From positions 1-34,665 of the forward strand of contig CALVBV010000012.1 of the NCBI GenBank assembly GCA_944325815.1: 34,665 bases of DNA, read 5' to 3'. Shown one piece after another: positions 1-8,290 of this stretch. Source of the DNA: Candidatus Gastranaerophilales bacterium. GTDB lineage: Bacteria; Cyanobacteriota; Vampirovibrionia; Gastranaerophilales; Gastranaerophilaceae. Made by a program: the position numbers and the translations under genes. The notes beneath the pieces are model-generated. The model was given only the letters and a program-made list of their open reading frames with translations. It was not told the origin of the DNA and did not search any database. The first letter of the stretch is position 1, and the number at the start of each line of letters is the position of its first letter.

Positions 1-321
1 TTAACAAGAAATTATCAGGATATTGAACAATTATTCAGGTTAATGTGCTTTAATGTGTTTGCACACAACAGAGATGACCATTCAAAGAATTTTTCTTTTC
101 TTTTTGATGATACAAAAAAAGAATGGCACTTATCTCCTGCGTATGATTTGACTTACAGTTTTTCATTTAATGGGGAACATGCAACCACTATTAATGGTGA
201 AGGCAAAAATCCGACTTTAAATGATATATTAGCGGTTGCAAAAAATATAGGACTCAAGGAAAAACTAGCAAAAGATATTACATTAGATATTCAGGAAAAA
301 TGTTCTAAATTATTTAATTAA
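1..321 (+). CDS. HipA-like Ser/Thr kinase, C-terminal end (5' truncated by window edge)
   Basis: The frame is open from base 1 and gives the last 106 residues of a HipA-family protein. HipA kinases are the toxin half of HipBA-type systems and phosphorylate translation-related targets. Two family signatures are visible: NRDDHSKNFSFL, the catalytic-loop aspartate region, followed by W-x-LSPAYDLTYS, the metal-binding aspartate region. After these comes a short helical tail ending in KLFN. The catalytic half is therefore intact as far as it can be seen; the N-terminal half and any HipB-type antitoxin lie upstream of the window. The internal ATG at 43 is not a credible start because the motif-bearing helix begins before it. 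The family call is confident. Whether it acts as a toxin cannot be judged from this fragment. Confidence 0.82.
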   Translation, partial: LTRNYQDIEQLFRLMCFNVFAHNRDDHSKNFSFLFDDTKKEWHLSPAYDLTYSFSFNGEHATTINGEGKNPTLNDILAVAKNIGLKEKLAKDITLDIQEKCSKLFN

Positions 322-524
322 TCTCATATTTTTGTGCATTTAATCTTTAAACAAAAGTTTCTTTATACAATGATTTTCGCGTTCTCACTCCCTCCATTGG
401 CTTATGTCTAACTTGGTGTTTGTACCAAAACGCAACGCAAAACGTGACATTTAGTCACCTTTTGCTGCTCGCCAACGGAGTCCTTACCACCACTTTAAAA
501 GACTCCTTGAGGGGGCGTTTAAAG
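322..524. other. Intergenic spacer with a repeated hairpin
   Basis: This convergent spacer lies between the hipA-like gene and trxA. It holds a strong 29-nt hairpin (437-465) whose core recurs at 14979-15007. No open reading frame or tRNA fold was found in the rest. Confidence 0.6.
437..465. repeat. 29-nt hairpin repeat, copy 1
   Basis: Outer arms GCAAAA/TTTTGC and inner arms GTGAC/GTCAC flank a five-base loop ATTTA, with one C/C mismatch between the arms. The reverse complement of the core is identical to the core of the hairpin at 14979-15007. The outermost pair differs compensatorily: GC...GC here, GG...CC there. No T-run follows on either strand, so it is not a plain terminator. Confidence 0.75.
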
Positions 525-842
525 TTATAAATGTTTTTCTATGTTTGTAATAATTGAACTTTTAGGCATAAGCCCGACCATTCTTTCTACAACCTCGCCG
601 TTTTTAAACACAAGAAGAGTCGGAAGCCCGCTAACCTGATATTTTTTTGCGGCATCTAAATTCTCATCCGTGTCAATCTTTGCGAATTTAACCTTTCCTG
701 CAAGCTCACCGGACACCTCTTCCAATATCGGCCCCAATTTTCTGCAAGGCCCGCACCAGTTTGCAAAAAAATCTACAACTGTCAGCTTATCAGAATTTAA
801 AACTTCTGCATCAAAATTATCTATATTTATTTCCTGAACCAT
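525..842 (-). CDS. trxA: Thioredoxin
   Basis: A 105-residue protein of normal thioredoxin length. It is a cytoplasmic dithiol-disulfide oxidoreductase that reduces protein disulfides. The redox motif WCGPC is at residues 29-33 behind the typical VVDFFA beta strand. The cis-proline segment SGLPTLLVFKNGEVVERMVG lies around residues 70-89. The start is supported by an AAGGAG-type ribosome binding site about 7 bases upstream of the ATG. It stands alone on the minus strand, divergent from the exonuclease/rlmD pair and convergent with the hipA-like gene. Nothing is missing or odd apart from the FFANWCGPC variant of the usual F-W-A-x-WCGPC lead-in. Confidence 0.96.
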   Translation of the reverse strand: MVQEINIDNFDAEVLNSDKLTVVDFFANWCGPCRKLGPILEEVSGELAGKVKFAKIDTDENLDAAKKYQVSGLPTLLVFKNGEVVERMVGLMPKSSIITNIEKHL

Positions 843-965
843 ATTTTAAACTCCTTTTCTTATTTCAACAAAGTTTATATTACCATATATTATATTTTTA
901 TGCTATTATTCTGTTAGAGGAGTAACAGGGGATATACTGAAAACATCACCCCAAAGGTAAGGAAC

Positions 966-1886
966 ATGCCAAGAAAAAAAGAGATTGAGATTGTATTAGA
1001 CACAGAAACAACCGGTTTAGATTACACCAGAGAAAAAATTATTGAATTTGCTGCGGTGAGGCTTGAAAACGGAAAAATTAAGGAAGAGTTTCAAACCCTT
1101 ATAAATCCGCATCAGCATATTAGAAAATCCAGTATCGCCATACACGGAATTACGCAGGAAATGGTTGAAGATGCGCCTTCGGAAGAGGAAGCACTTCCTA
1201 AAATTCTTGAGTTTATCGGAGATTATCCAATCGTTGCTCATAATGCAATTTTTGATTATTCATTCTTGAATGAAGCAAAAATTAGGGTTTTCGGAGAGAA
1301 GCTTGAAAACCCGAGAATAGATACTCAGGCTATGTTCAAAGAAATTGCGCCGGATTTGGAATCTCATGGGCTTGAAGCTTTATCTCACAGATTTAATATT
1401 GAGCTTTCAAACCATCACAGAGCTATGGCTGATACAATGGCGCTTGCACTTGCTTATCCTAAACTTAAAAAACTTTATCTGCAGAGACTTGACTGGCAGA
1501 AGAAACAGCTTGCTAATGTGGATTATCTTTTTGACAGGTACCTTAGAATCCAGCAGAGCATTGCAACTATGCAGGCTGAGCTTCAGGATTTAAAATCTAT
1601 ATTCAAACTCCACTTTGAACTCGGAGGAGAACCGCTTGTTGCGGAGACAGGCGAGATGATGGTTTATCAGTCAAAGCAATCTTTTGCTTATGATTTAGCT
1701 GATATTAAAGATGTCCTTGAAAATGTCGGGGCTCTTGAAAAAGCCGTAAAAGTTAATAACGGTTTTATTGACAGATTATGTAACGGGCTAAGCCTTTCCG
1801 AAGAATACAAACAAATTATTAAAGACGCAAGGCAGGAAATTTCCGAGACAAGAAATATTCAAATAATCAAACCATGCAAACAATAA
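966..1886 (+). CDS. DnaQ-like 3'-5' exonuclease with C-terminal extension
   Basis: A 306-residue protein with an N-terminal DEDDh exonuclease domain at about residues 7-165. The ExoI motif is VLDTETTG (D12, E14). ExoII is IVAHNAIFDYSF (D97). ExoIII is HHRAMADTMA (H151, D156). These are the metal-binding and catalytic residues of the DNA polymerase III epsilon / PolC exonuclease superfamily. About 140 residues follow that I cannot assign to a domain, with a helical, coiled-coil-like stretch near residues 180-215. The start follows a GGTAAGGAAC ribosome binding site. The 3' end overlaps rlmD by 13 bases, implying cotranscription and coupled translation. It could be a proofreading subunit or an independent repair exonuclease. 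The extension argues against the plain E. coli-type epsilon. Confidence 0.85.
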   Translation: MPRKKEIEIVLDTETTGLDYTREKIIEFAAVRLENGKIKEEFQTLINPHQHIRKSSIAIHGITQEMVEDAPSEEEALPKILEFIGDYPIVAHNAIFDYSFLNEAKIRVFGEKLENPRIDTQAMFKEIAPDLESHGLEALSHRFNIELSNHHRAMADTMALALAYPKLKKLYLQRLDWQKKQLANVDYLFDRYLRIQQSIATMQAELQDLKSIFKLHFELGGEPLVAETGEMMVYQSKQSFAYDLADIKDVLENVGALEKAVKVNNGFIDRLCNGLSLSEEYKQIIKDARQEISETRNIQIIKPCKQ

Positions 1887-3247
1887 ACAAAAAAGATATT
1901 CCTCAAGAACTTACTGTTGAGGTTGAAAAACTTTCAAACCTTGGATATGGTATCGCAAAAATTGACGGTTACGTTATCTTTATAGAAGGCGCCTGCCCTG
2001 GTGATACTGTTAAAATTAGAATCGGCAAAAAAAATAAAAATTACGCAAACGCAAAAGTTCTGGAAGTTATAAAGCCCTCAAAAGCCAGAATCGAGCCTTT
2101 TTGTCCTATGCAGAAAATCTGCGGCGCATGCCAGCTTCAATTCATTGATTACAATGCGCAGCTTAAATTAAAAAAAGAAATCGTGGAAGATACTATGCGG
2201 AATATTCTCGGAGAAATCCCAGAAATCCGTGATGTTATTCCAAGCCCCAAGATAAAAGAATACAGGCATAAAATTCAGTATCCTGTATCAGAGACAAAGG
2301 ATTCTAAAAGAATTATTGCAGGGTATTATAAATCCGGAACGCATGAGCTTGTAAATATCAAATACTGCCCAATTCAGCCCGCTTATTGCGATAAAATCAT
2401 TGAATTTATAAAAGAAAAAGCAAAAGAATGCGGAGTTACAGGTTACAGAGAAAATTCAGGAGAGCTGAGGCATATTGTTATAAGGACATCAGAATATAAC
2501 AAAAAAAGCCTGATTGTTCTGGTTATTAATTCTGACAAAATTACGGAGAATATAAAATCCCTTGCCGGCCGGATTTACAGAGAGCTGGAAAACATATCGG
2601 GAGTAGCTGTAAACTTTAACAAGAAAAATACTAATGTAATTCTAGGTGATAAAACAAAAATTCTTGAAGGAGAGGGGTTTATTGAGGAAAAACTCTGCGA
2701 TAAAATTTTCAAAGTCGGGGCAAAGACATTTTTCCAGGTAAATCCTCAAAGCGCTGATAATATTTTTCGTTATGTTAAAGAATATATCTCGCAGAATTTT
2801 TCAAAACCAAAAATTCTTGATGCTTACGCAGGGATTACAGCATTCGGGATTTGTCTTTCCGATATTGCAGAAAAAGTCGTAAGTGTCGAGGAGGTAAAAG
2901 AATCCGTAGAGCTTGCACAAGAGGTTGTTAAAGAAAATCAGATTAGGAATATTGAACTTAATAATATGGATGCGGGCAGGTTCTTTGAAGAGGAACTTAA
3001 ATCAGGTGAGAGTTTTGACATTACAATACTCGATCCTCCGCGTAAGGGGTGTACAAAAGAGAGTCTTGATTATGCGTACAACCTCACTAAGAAACAAATT
3101 ATTTATGTGAGCTGTAATCCTGCAACACTTGCAAGAGACTTGAAATACTTGAAAGAAAAAGGGTGTAAGATAGAATATATACAACCATTTGACATGTTTC
3201 CTCACACATATCACATAGAAAATGCGGCAATTATTAATATTAATTAG
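1874..3247 (+). CDS. rlmD: 23S rRNA (uracil-C5)-methyltransferase, RlmD/RumA family
   Basis: A 457-residue SAM-dependent RNA uracil-5 methyltransferase. An N-terminal TRAM domain spans about residues 12-68. It is followed by the iron-sulfur cysteines C77, C83 and C86 (C-x5-C-x2-C) and C165. The methyltransferase domain shows KTFFQVNP near 285-291, the SAM-binding strand LDAYAGITAFGI near 315-326, DPPRKGC at 387-393, the nucleophile C414 in YVSCNPATLARDL, and a terminal HTYHIENAA carrying the catalytic-base glutamate. This is the full RumA architecture including the 4Fe-4S site. Assignment to U1939 rather than U747 is by family resemblance. The start ATG lies inside the preceding exonuclease gene. 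The stop TAG shares bases with the stop of a possible small gene on the other strand. Confidence 0.92.
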   Translation: MQTINKKDIPQELTVEVEKLSNLGYGIAKIDGYVIFIEGACPGDTVKIRIGKKNKNYANAKVLEVIKPSKARIEPFCPMQKICGACQLQFIDYNAQLKLKKEIVEDTMRNILGEIPEIRDVIPSPKIKEYRHKIQYPVSETKDSKRIIAGYYKSGTHELVNIKYCPIQPAYCDKIIEFIKEKAKECGVTGYRENSGELRHIVIRTSEYNKKSLIVLVINSDKITENIKSLAGRIYRELENISGVAVNFNKKNTNVILGDKTKILEGEGFIEEKLCDKIFKVGAKTFFQVNPQSADNIFRYVKEYISQNFSKPKILDAYAGITAFGICLSDIAEKVVSVEEVKESVELAQEVVKENQIRNIELNNMDAGRFFEEELKSGESFDITILDPPRKGCTKESLDYAYNLTKKQIIYVSCNPATLARDLKYLKEKGCKIEYIQPFDMFPHTYHIENAAIININ

Positions 3248-3435
3248 CGTTCCCTTCCTGCCAAAACAATAACAGATTCATAAATTCTCTCTCCGGATTG
3301 GAGAGAATAAACCTGCTTGTCAGTTCTTGTGCATTCTGCGGAATGACAGGCCTGTACAGTTAAAGCGGATGCATTCAAAATATATTTTTCCGGCGACAGA
3401 ATGTAATTTTTTATTACAGGATTTTCCTTTTGCAT
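3244..3435 (-). CDS. Possible small protein of unknown function (63 aa)
   Basis: I do not recognise this 63-residue frame, but three things favour it over chance. It fills most of the 273-base gap between rlmD and the transglycosylase gene. Its codon use looks like that of neighbouring genes. Its stop TAA interlocks with the TAG of rlmD in the four bases TTAG, the same convergent arrangement seen at two other junctions here. A TAATAT hexamer ends exactly six bases before its ATG, matching the leaderless pattern of five other genes. There is no Shine-Dalgarno sequence. The protein is soluble-looking, with two cysteines (QACHSAEC) and no membrane segment. A small hairpin (3284-3308) lies inside it. 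It could still be noncoding. Confidence 0.4.
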   Translation of the reverse strand: MQKENPVIKNYILSPEKYILNASALTVQACHSAECTRTDKQVYSLQSGERIYESVIVLAGRER

Positions 3436-3441
3436 GTTTCT

Positions 3442-3447
3442 ATATTA
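3442..3447 (-). promoter_or_regulatory. Candidate -10 element placing +1 at the ATG of the small gene
   Basis: TAATAT on the minus strand is separated from the ATG at 3435 by exactly six bases. No convincing -35 hexamer is seen. Confidence 0.3.
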
Positions 3448-3520
3448 AAATATTTATAAAAAAGAGACATTGGTCTTTTGATGTTAAAATAGGATTATTA
3501 GACAGCTGGGTTTGATTTGA

Positions 3521-5485
3521 ATGAGAAGAAGACGGAAAAAGTATGATTTATATATTGTTATAGCTTTATTAATTGTAACAATCGGTTATTTTGTATACAA
3601 TCACATCTCCTCTGAATCACGCGGAGTAGATAATTATGCCTCTGCTCTTGAAGCGTATAAATCTAATGATTACGAAACTGCCTATCAAGAGTTCGGAAAA
3701 GTTCCATCCGGCTCAAGCCTGAAACCTTCTGCATTATTCCGTCAGGCAAGATGTGCTACAAATTTTGACAAAAAAGAACTTGCTGTAAAAAAATATAAAA
3801 GAATTATACGTTCCGGCTCTAAGTCAACAATTGTTCCGATAAGCCAATATAATATGGCAATTTTAATGTATGAAATACAAGATAAAGATGCTAAAAAATA
3901 TTTTAAAAAAATAATCAAAAAATATCCTTCAAGTGATTATGCAATCGCATCCGAGTACTACCTGGGTATGATTGAAGCTCAAACTCCGCATAAAAGCGAG
4001 AAACAAAAGGCAAAGTCAAAAGAAAGGGCTTTAATACATTTCAAAACCTATTTAGAAAAAGCACCCGACGGCAGATTCGCGCTTCCGGTTATTGACGAAA
4101 TTGTAAAATTGGATACAACTCTTACGAATTATGACAACCTTCTTATTGTCAAAGGCTATTACCAGAACGGCGAGTACGAAAAAGCAAAGACTTATTTGAA
4201 CAAAACAACTCTTGCCGAGAGCTGGTCAGACTTTGCAAAGAATGAATATAAATTAAAAAATAATGATAAAGCAAAATATTACACTGAACTGGGGTTACAG
4301 AAACACGCAGCAACTACAAATCAGGATGATGTATTTGAAGTAATAGATAATTATATTACAATGTTTCCGACAAGGGGCGAAGGTATCAAAAAACTTGTCA
4401 GCCTGAATACAAAATCAACCGGCGCAGACTACATTGCGTATCTAAATTGCAATGAAGTTGTTGAATCTAATTTTAAAGAGGCGTGCTTCAGGACATTATA
4501 CGAAAACTATCCGAACGGGCAGTTTTCTGCGGATTCCTTGTATAATCTTTTTATAACAAAATATTTGCAGAAAAAATACTATGATGCCCAGCGTCTGGGT
4601 TTTTTGCACCTCAAAAAATTTCCTAATGTAAAATCAAGTCCTGCTGTTACATATTTTATGGGCAAAATCGCCTATAAGCTAAAACATTATGAAAGTGCAA
4701 ACAGTTATTACAAAAAAGTTATCGACACTTATCCGGATACGTATTATGCATACAGAGCAAACTACAATCTTTATAAAGATGACGGAACTCTTCCGTTTGG
4801 CGAGCTGATGGAAAAGCCTGTAATATTTCCTTACAAAAAATCACTTGATAATAATCTGGTCGTAAAGCTTGCCTATCTTGGCGATTATGATTTAGTGGAA
4901 GAGCTTTGCAAGAAAGATAAGTTTATTCAGAGCTGGCTTGCTTATGAAAAGGGGAATTATACAATATCTGCTGTATTAGCCCGCAATGCAATGGAAGAAC
5001 TCACGGAAAAACCTCCGTTTACAGACCTCAGGTGGAGGCTGATTTATCCGATGCACTATTATGATATTGTAGATAAAGTTAAAGGGGATAATAATCCTAT
5101 AATACTGGAAGCTATAATAAAAGAAGAAAGCCACTTTAACCCGTTCGCCTCAAGTGCTGTAGGTGCAAAGGGTTTGATGCAGTTAATGCCTGCTACATAT
5201 AACGAAGTTGTAAAAAAACACAATCTGCCTTCTAACCCTAATGATGAAACAGCAAATATTACAGCGGGAAGCCTTTATTATGAAGGATTAAAGAAAGTTT
5301 TAGGCAACAAGGATTTGTATGCAATAACAGCCTATAACGGCGGTATCGGCTCTGTTAACTGCTGGTTTTCCAAGCTAATTTACAATGATACAGACGAGTT
5401 TGTTGAGCAGATTCCTTATCCTGAAACAAAGAATTATGTCAAAAAAGTCTTGCGCTCTTACTGGGTCTACGGAAATATATATTAA
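3521..5485 (+). CDS. TPR-containing soluble lytic transglycosylase (Slt/GH23)
   Basis: A 654-residue membrane-anchored murein lytic transglycosylase. A basic N-terminus (MRRRRKK) precedes one transmembrane segment at about 9-27, so the rest lies outside the cytoplasmic membrane. Residues about 38-440 are repeated helical TPR-like units (for example A-L-E-A-Y-K-S-N-D-Y and S-A-N-S-Y-Y-K-K-V). A C-terminal SLT domain spans about 522-650. It carries the catalytic glutamate E536 in IKEESHFNP, then GLMQLMP at 551-557 and AYNGG at 604-608, all standard for family GH23. The protein cleaves peptidoglycan glycan strands with anhydro-MurNAc formation. The chosen ATG directly precedes the basic anchor but has no clear ribosome binding site. 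Confidence 0.9.
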   Translation: MRRRRKKYDLYIVIALLIVTIGYFVYNHISSESRGVDNYASALEAYKSNDYETAYQEFGKVPSGSSLKPSALFRQARCATNFDKKELAVKKYKRIIRSGSKSTIVPISQYNMAILMYEIQDKDAKKYFKKIIKKYPSSDYAIASEYYLGMIEAQTPHKSEKQKAKSKERALIHFKTYLEKAPDGRFALPVIDEIVKLDTTLTNYDNLLIVKGYYQNGEYEKAKTYLNKTTLAESWSDFAKNEYKLKNNDKAKYYTELGLQKHAATTNQDDVFEVIDNYITMFPTRGEGIKKLVSLNTKSTGADYIAYLNCNEVVESNFKEACFRTLYENYPNGQFSADSLYNLFITKYLQKKYYDAQRLGFLHLKKFPNVKSSPAVTYFMGKIAYKLKHYESANSYYKKVIDTYPDTYYAYRANYNLYKDDGTLPFGELMEKPVIFPYKKSLDNNLVVKLAYLGDYDLVEELCKKDKFIQSWLAYEKGNYTISAVLARNAMEELTEKPPFTDLRWRLIYPMHYYDIVDKVKGDNNPIILEAIIKEESHFNPFASSAVGAKGLMQLMPATYNEVVKKHNLPSNPNDETANITAGSLYYEGLKKVLGNKDLYAITAYNGGIGSVNCWFSKLIYNDTDEFVEQIPYPETKNYVKKVLRSYWVYGNIY

Positions 5486-5552
5486 ACGTATGATTTAAAA
5501 AGATATCGGATGTGATAAGCTTTTCTTAGCTATAATAGAAAGGAAATATATT

Positions 5553-6125
5553 ATGTCAACAACAATTATTGCAATAGTTGCAGCAGTCGTAGTGATTGGC
5601 TGGGCTTATTCTGTTTATGTATCTTTGATTCAGAAGAGAAACAAGACACAGGAAGCATTTTCATCTATTGATGTTCAGCTTAAGAAAAGATACGATTTGA
5701 TACCTAACATCCTTACAATTGCACAGAAATTTATGGATCACGAGCGCGGTTTGATGGAAGAAGTTACCAAACTGAGAACTCAGGCAATGGAAATTCCGGG
5801 TAATTTCGAAAATATTGACCGCAAAATTGCTCTTGATGGTGAAATCGCCAAGAAGATGGGACAGATTATGGTTGCTGTAGAAAATTATCCGCAGTTAAAA
5901 TCCGACCAGACAATGGTAACTGCAATGCAGACTTATAATGAAGTTGAAGAACATATTGCTGCAGCAAGAAGATTCTACAACTCTGCAGCACTGGAGTTAA
6001 AGAACGCTGTAGAAATCTTCCCTTCATCATTCTTTGCGCGTATGATGAATATCAAATCTACTGATTTCTTCAAGGCAGAAGAAAAAGAAAGACAGGCTGT
6101 TAACGCATCTGACTTTTTGAAATAA
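5553..6125 (+). CDS. lemA: LemA family protein
   Basis: A 190-residue protein of typical LemA length. An N-terminal transmembrane helix spans about 4-25, with a very short outside tail, followed by the family signature KRYDLIPNIL and long amphipathic helices. LemA proteins are membrane-anchored with a helical body of unknown biochemical role. The start follows a good AAAGGA ribosome binding site. A hairpin terminator sits just downstream, then three DUF3137-type genes in the same direction. LemA beside DUF3137 proteins is an association I recall from other bacteria, so the four genes probably act together, although the terminator may lower expression of the last three. Confidence 0.9.
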   Translation: MSTTIIAIVAAVVVIGWAYSVYVSLIQKRNKTQEAFSSIDVQLKKRYDLIPNILTIAQKFMDHERGLMEEVTKLRTQAMEIPGNFENIDRKIALDGEIAKKMGQIMVAVENYPQLKSDQTMVTAMQTYNEVEEHIAAARRFYNSAALELKNAVEIFPSSFFARMMNIKSTDFFKAEEKERQAVNASDFLK

Positions 6126-6138
6126 ATGTTTTTTTTTT

Positions 6139-6165
6139 AATCCCCGCTTTAAAAAAGCGGGGATT
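6139..6165 (+). terminator. Intrinsic terminator or attenuator after lemA
   Basis: A perfect 12-bp stem (AATCCCCGCTTT and its complement) with a three-base loop is followed by TTTTAT. It ends only 12 bases before the ATG of the next gene, so it probably attenuates readthrough into the DUF3137-type cluster rather than isolating it. Confidence 0.8.
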
Positions 6166-6177
6166 TTATGAGGATTT

Positions 6178-7302
6178 ATGAACAAATCAAAGGCTCAATT
6201 AAAATCAGAGTTTACGGAATTTTTTGAGAAAGACGCCTCGCCGCTTCTCGGGGAATACGAAGCGATGCGTAAAAAAGACAGAATTGCGCAGCTCGGCCTT
6301 TACTTATTTCTGACAAGTATTCCTGTTCTCTGGCTGTTTCCTCCTTTAGGGCTTGCTCTGCTATTTTTAGCGATGGGCTTTTTCTGCATATATTTCAATT
6401 TGATTAAAAAAAACAATAATAGTATTGATTTAGACTATGAAATGAACCTTAAAAAAAAGCTTATGCCAAAATTTTTGGCCATATTCGGGGATTTTAAATG
6501 GTCAAAATTTCTGCCTCAAAAATTCAAGACTTCAGCCTTGAAGATTCGGACTCTTAATATCTTCCCAAAAACTTTCTTTATGAAGTTTGACGATTTTATT
6601 GAGGGTAAATATTTAGATATTAATATTGAAATTGTTGAAACCCTTACCGGGAGATATAGCTGGACGTTTATCTCCTTTTTACTATTAGTAATCTTTGTTT
6701 TACCTGTTATCTTTATAATAACAGCAATATTTATTTTTATAATAATGCTTATTACTTTCGCAGTAACAGGCAATAATATTGATATCATGGGTATAGTACT
6801 TATTGCATTACTTGCTTTAATATTTGTTATTATTCCGGCGGTTTTTATAATACTGGACTCATCCATGCGCTGTGTTGTTATTTCCTGCAAAATTCCTAAG
6901 CCTTTTAAAGGAAAAACTTTTATGTATGAAAACGCTAAAACATCTAATAAATTGATTCTTAAGGATAGAAGGAATTTCGAAGAAGTAAATCTTGAGGATG
7001 TGAATTTTAATAAAATGTATACGGTATTTTCTACTGACCAGGTAGAAGCAAGATATCTTTTAACTACAGGTTTTATGGAAAGATTCCAAAATATTAAAAC
7101 CGCATTTGATGCCAAATACATCAGAGCAGAGTTTAAAGACGGAGAACTTGTGATTCTTATCGGAGTAAATAAAGATATGTTTGCAATGGGAAATTTGGCT
7201 AAACAAACAACTTACAAAACATTTTTTGAATTATTTGAAGAGATGTATTCTGTATTATCTCTGGTTGAGCACTTGAAATTGAATCAAAATATAGGATTAT
7301 AA
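6178..7302 (+). CDS. DUF3137-type membrane protein, paralogue 1 (divergent)
   Basis: A 374-residue protein I place in the DUF3137 family, whose function is unknown. The family features are a helical N-terminal stretch ending in a hydrophobic pair (about 38-78), an F-x-G-K-x-F block near 240, and the hallmark DQVEARYLLTTGFMERF near 288-302. Unlike its two downstream relatives it has an extra hydrophobic block at about 158-222 that could form two or three membrane helices. It ends in LKLNQNIGL, almost the same as the other two copies. The ATG follows an AGGA site directly behind the lemA terminator. Only two bases separate it from paralogue 2, so the three copies form one transcription unit. 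It probably works at the membrane with LemA; that role is inferred only from context. Confidence 0.72.
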   Translation: MNKSKAQLKSEFTEFFEKDASPLLGEYEAMRKKDRIAQLGLYLFLTSIPVLWLFPPLGLALLFLAMGFFCIYFNLIKKNNNSIDLDYEMNLKKKLMPKFLAIFGDFKWSKFLPQKFKTSALKIRTLNIFPKTFFMKFDDFIEGKYLDINIEIVETLTGRYSWTFISFLLLVIFVLPVIFIITAIFIFIIMLITFAVTGNNIDIMGIVLIALLALIFVIIPAVFIILDSSMRCVVISCKIPKPFKGKTFMYENAKTSNKLILKDRRNFEEVNLEDVNFNKMYTVFSTDQVEARYLLTTGFMERFQNIKTAFDAKYIRAEFKDGELVILIGVNKDMFAMGNLAKQTTYKTFFELFEEMYSVLSLVEHLKLNQNIGL

Positions 7303-7304
7303 AT

Positions 7305-8288
7305 ATGAACGAAGTAAAAACATACAAACAAATGAGAGAAGAATTTTACACAAAATACAGGAATAACATTGTTCCTGCCGTTTCCGGATTTGAACAAGAG
7401 CGCAAGACAAAGCTGGTGCTTGCAATTTCCCTAAGCTGCGGACTATTTATTATCGGACTGGTGATTATGTTATTCCTGTCTTTTAACTCCAATCCGGAAC
7501 ATAACATAAATCTTGACGGAAAAGTATTAGGTATACTATTTGCCGTTGCTATTGGTGTTTATTTCATATTCAAAAAAACTTTTGAAAATAAGATTAAAGA
7601 AAAAATTATGCCAATCGTATGCTCATGTTTTGGAGATTTAAAATGGCTTACCTTAAAGGAAAAAACAAATATAAACGGTAAGATTTTATTAGAATCCCAC
7701 CTCATTGATAAATACAATATCGAGAATTTTGATGATATTTTTGAAGGGAAATATCATGGTGTTGGGTATCGAATTGTAGAATCTGAATTTATTATGGACT
7801 ATGAGAAAAACAAACCTATAAATCACGACAACAGTAGCACAAAGAATAGACGTACTGTTTTCAAAGGTGTTGTGGTAATTCTTGATATGAATAAGAATTT
7901 TACCGGAAATACTGTGATAAGACCGAACAGTTTTACACATTCATCCCCGGCCAAAAACCTTAAGCATACGACTTTAGAGGATGTTGTTTTTGAAAAAAAA
8001 TTTGATGTTTATACAGATGACGAAGTTGAGGCAAGATATTTGATTACAACTTCATTTATGGAAAGATTAAATAACATGCAAGTAGCCTTTTCTGCAGATA
8101 ATATATCCTGTGCTTTTTATGACAAGTATCTAATTATAGGACTGCATACCAATAAAGATTTATTTTCCATTTGTTCACTATTTAAACCGGTAGATGATTC
8201 TAAACAGTATTTTACAATGTTTGAAGAAATTATATCCATTGTAAATCTTATTGACCACTTTAAACTGAATCAGAAAACAGGACTATAA
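7305..8288 (+). CDS. DUF3137-type membrane protein, paralogue 2
   Basis: A 327-residue protein and a close paralogue of the next gene. It opens with YKQMREEFYTKY, followed by a hydrophobic pair (about 35-57 and 70-87), then FDDIFEGKYHGVGYRIVESEF and the family signature DDEVEARYLITTSFMERL. It ends LNQKTGL. Compared with paralogue 3 it carries an insertion of about a dozen residues, rich in Asn and Lys, near residue 170. The ribosome binding site (AGGA) lies in the last codons of the preceding gene, which implies translational coupling. The high identity with paralogue 3, including the bases around the start codon, points to a recent tandem duplication. No catalytic motif is recognisable. Confidence 0.75.
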   Translation: MNEVKTYKQMREEFYTKYRNNIVPAVSGFEQERKTKLVLAISLSCGLFIIGLVIMLFLSFNSNPEHNINLDGKVLGILFAVAIGVYFIFKKTFENKIKEKIMPIVCSCFGDLKWLTLKEKTNINGKILLESHLIDKYNIENFDDIFEGKYHGVGYRIVESEFIMDYEKNKPINHDNSSTKNRRTVFKGVVVILDMNKNFTGNTVIRPNSFTHSSPAKNLKHTTLEDVVFEKKFDVYTDDEVEARYLITTSFMERLNNMQVAFSADNISCAFYDKYLIIGLHTNKDLFSICSLFKPVDDSKQYFTMFEEIISIVNLIDHFKLNQKTGL

Positions 8289-8290
8289 AT

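Noticed and set aside
3284-3308. 8-bp hairpin after rlmD as a terminator
   Set aside because: No T-run on either strand, and it lies within a possible small gene.
5531-5536. TATAAT upstream of lemA as a promoter
   Set aside because: Transcription would start inside the ribosome binding site of lemA and no -35 is visible; left unassigned.
6516-7121. 201-aa open frame on the minus strand within DUF3137 paralogue 1
   Set aside because: It lies wholly inside a well-supported gene and its Ile/Ser/Lys-rich translation mirrors the antisense of hydrophobic helices.
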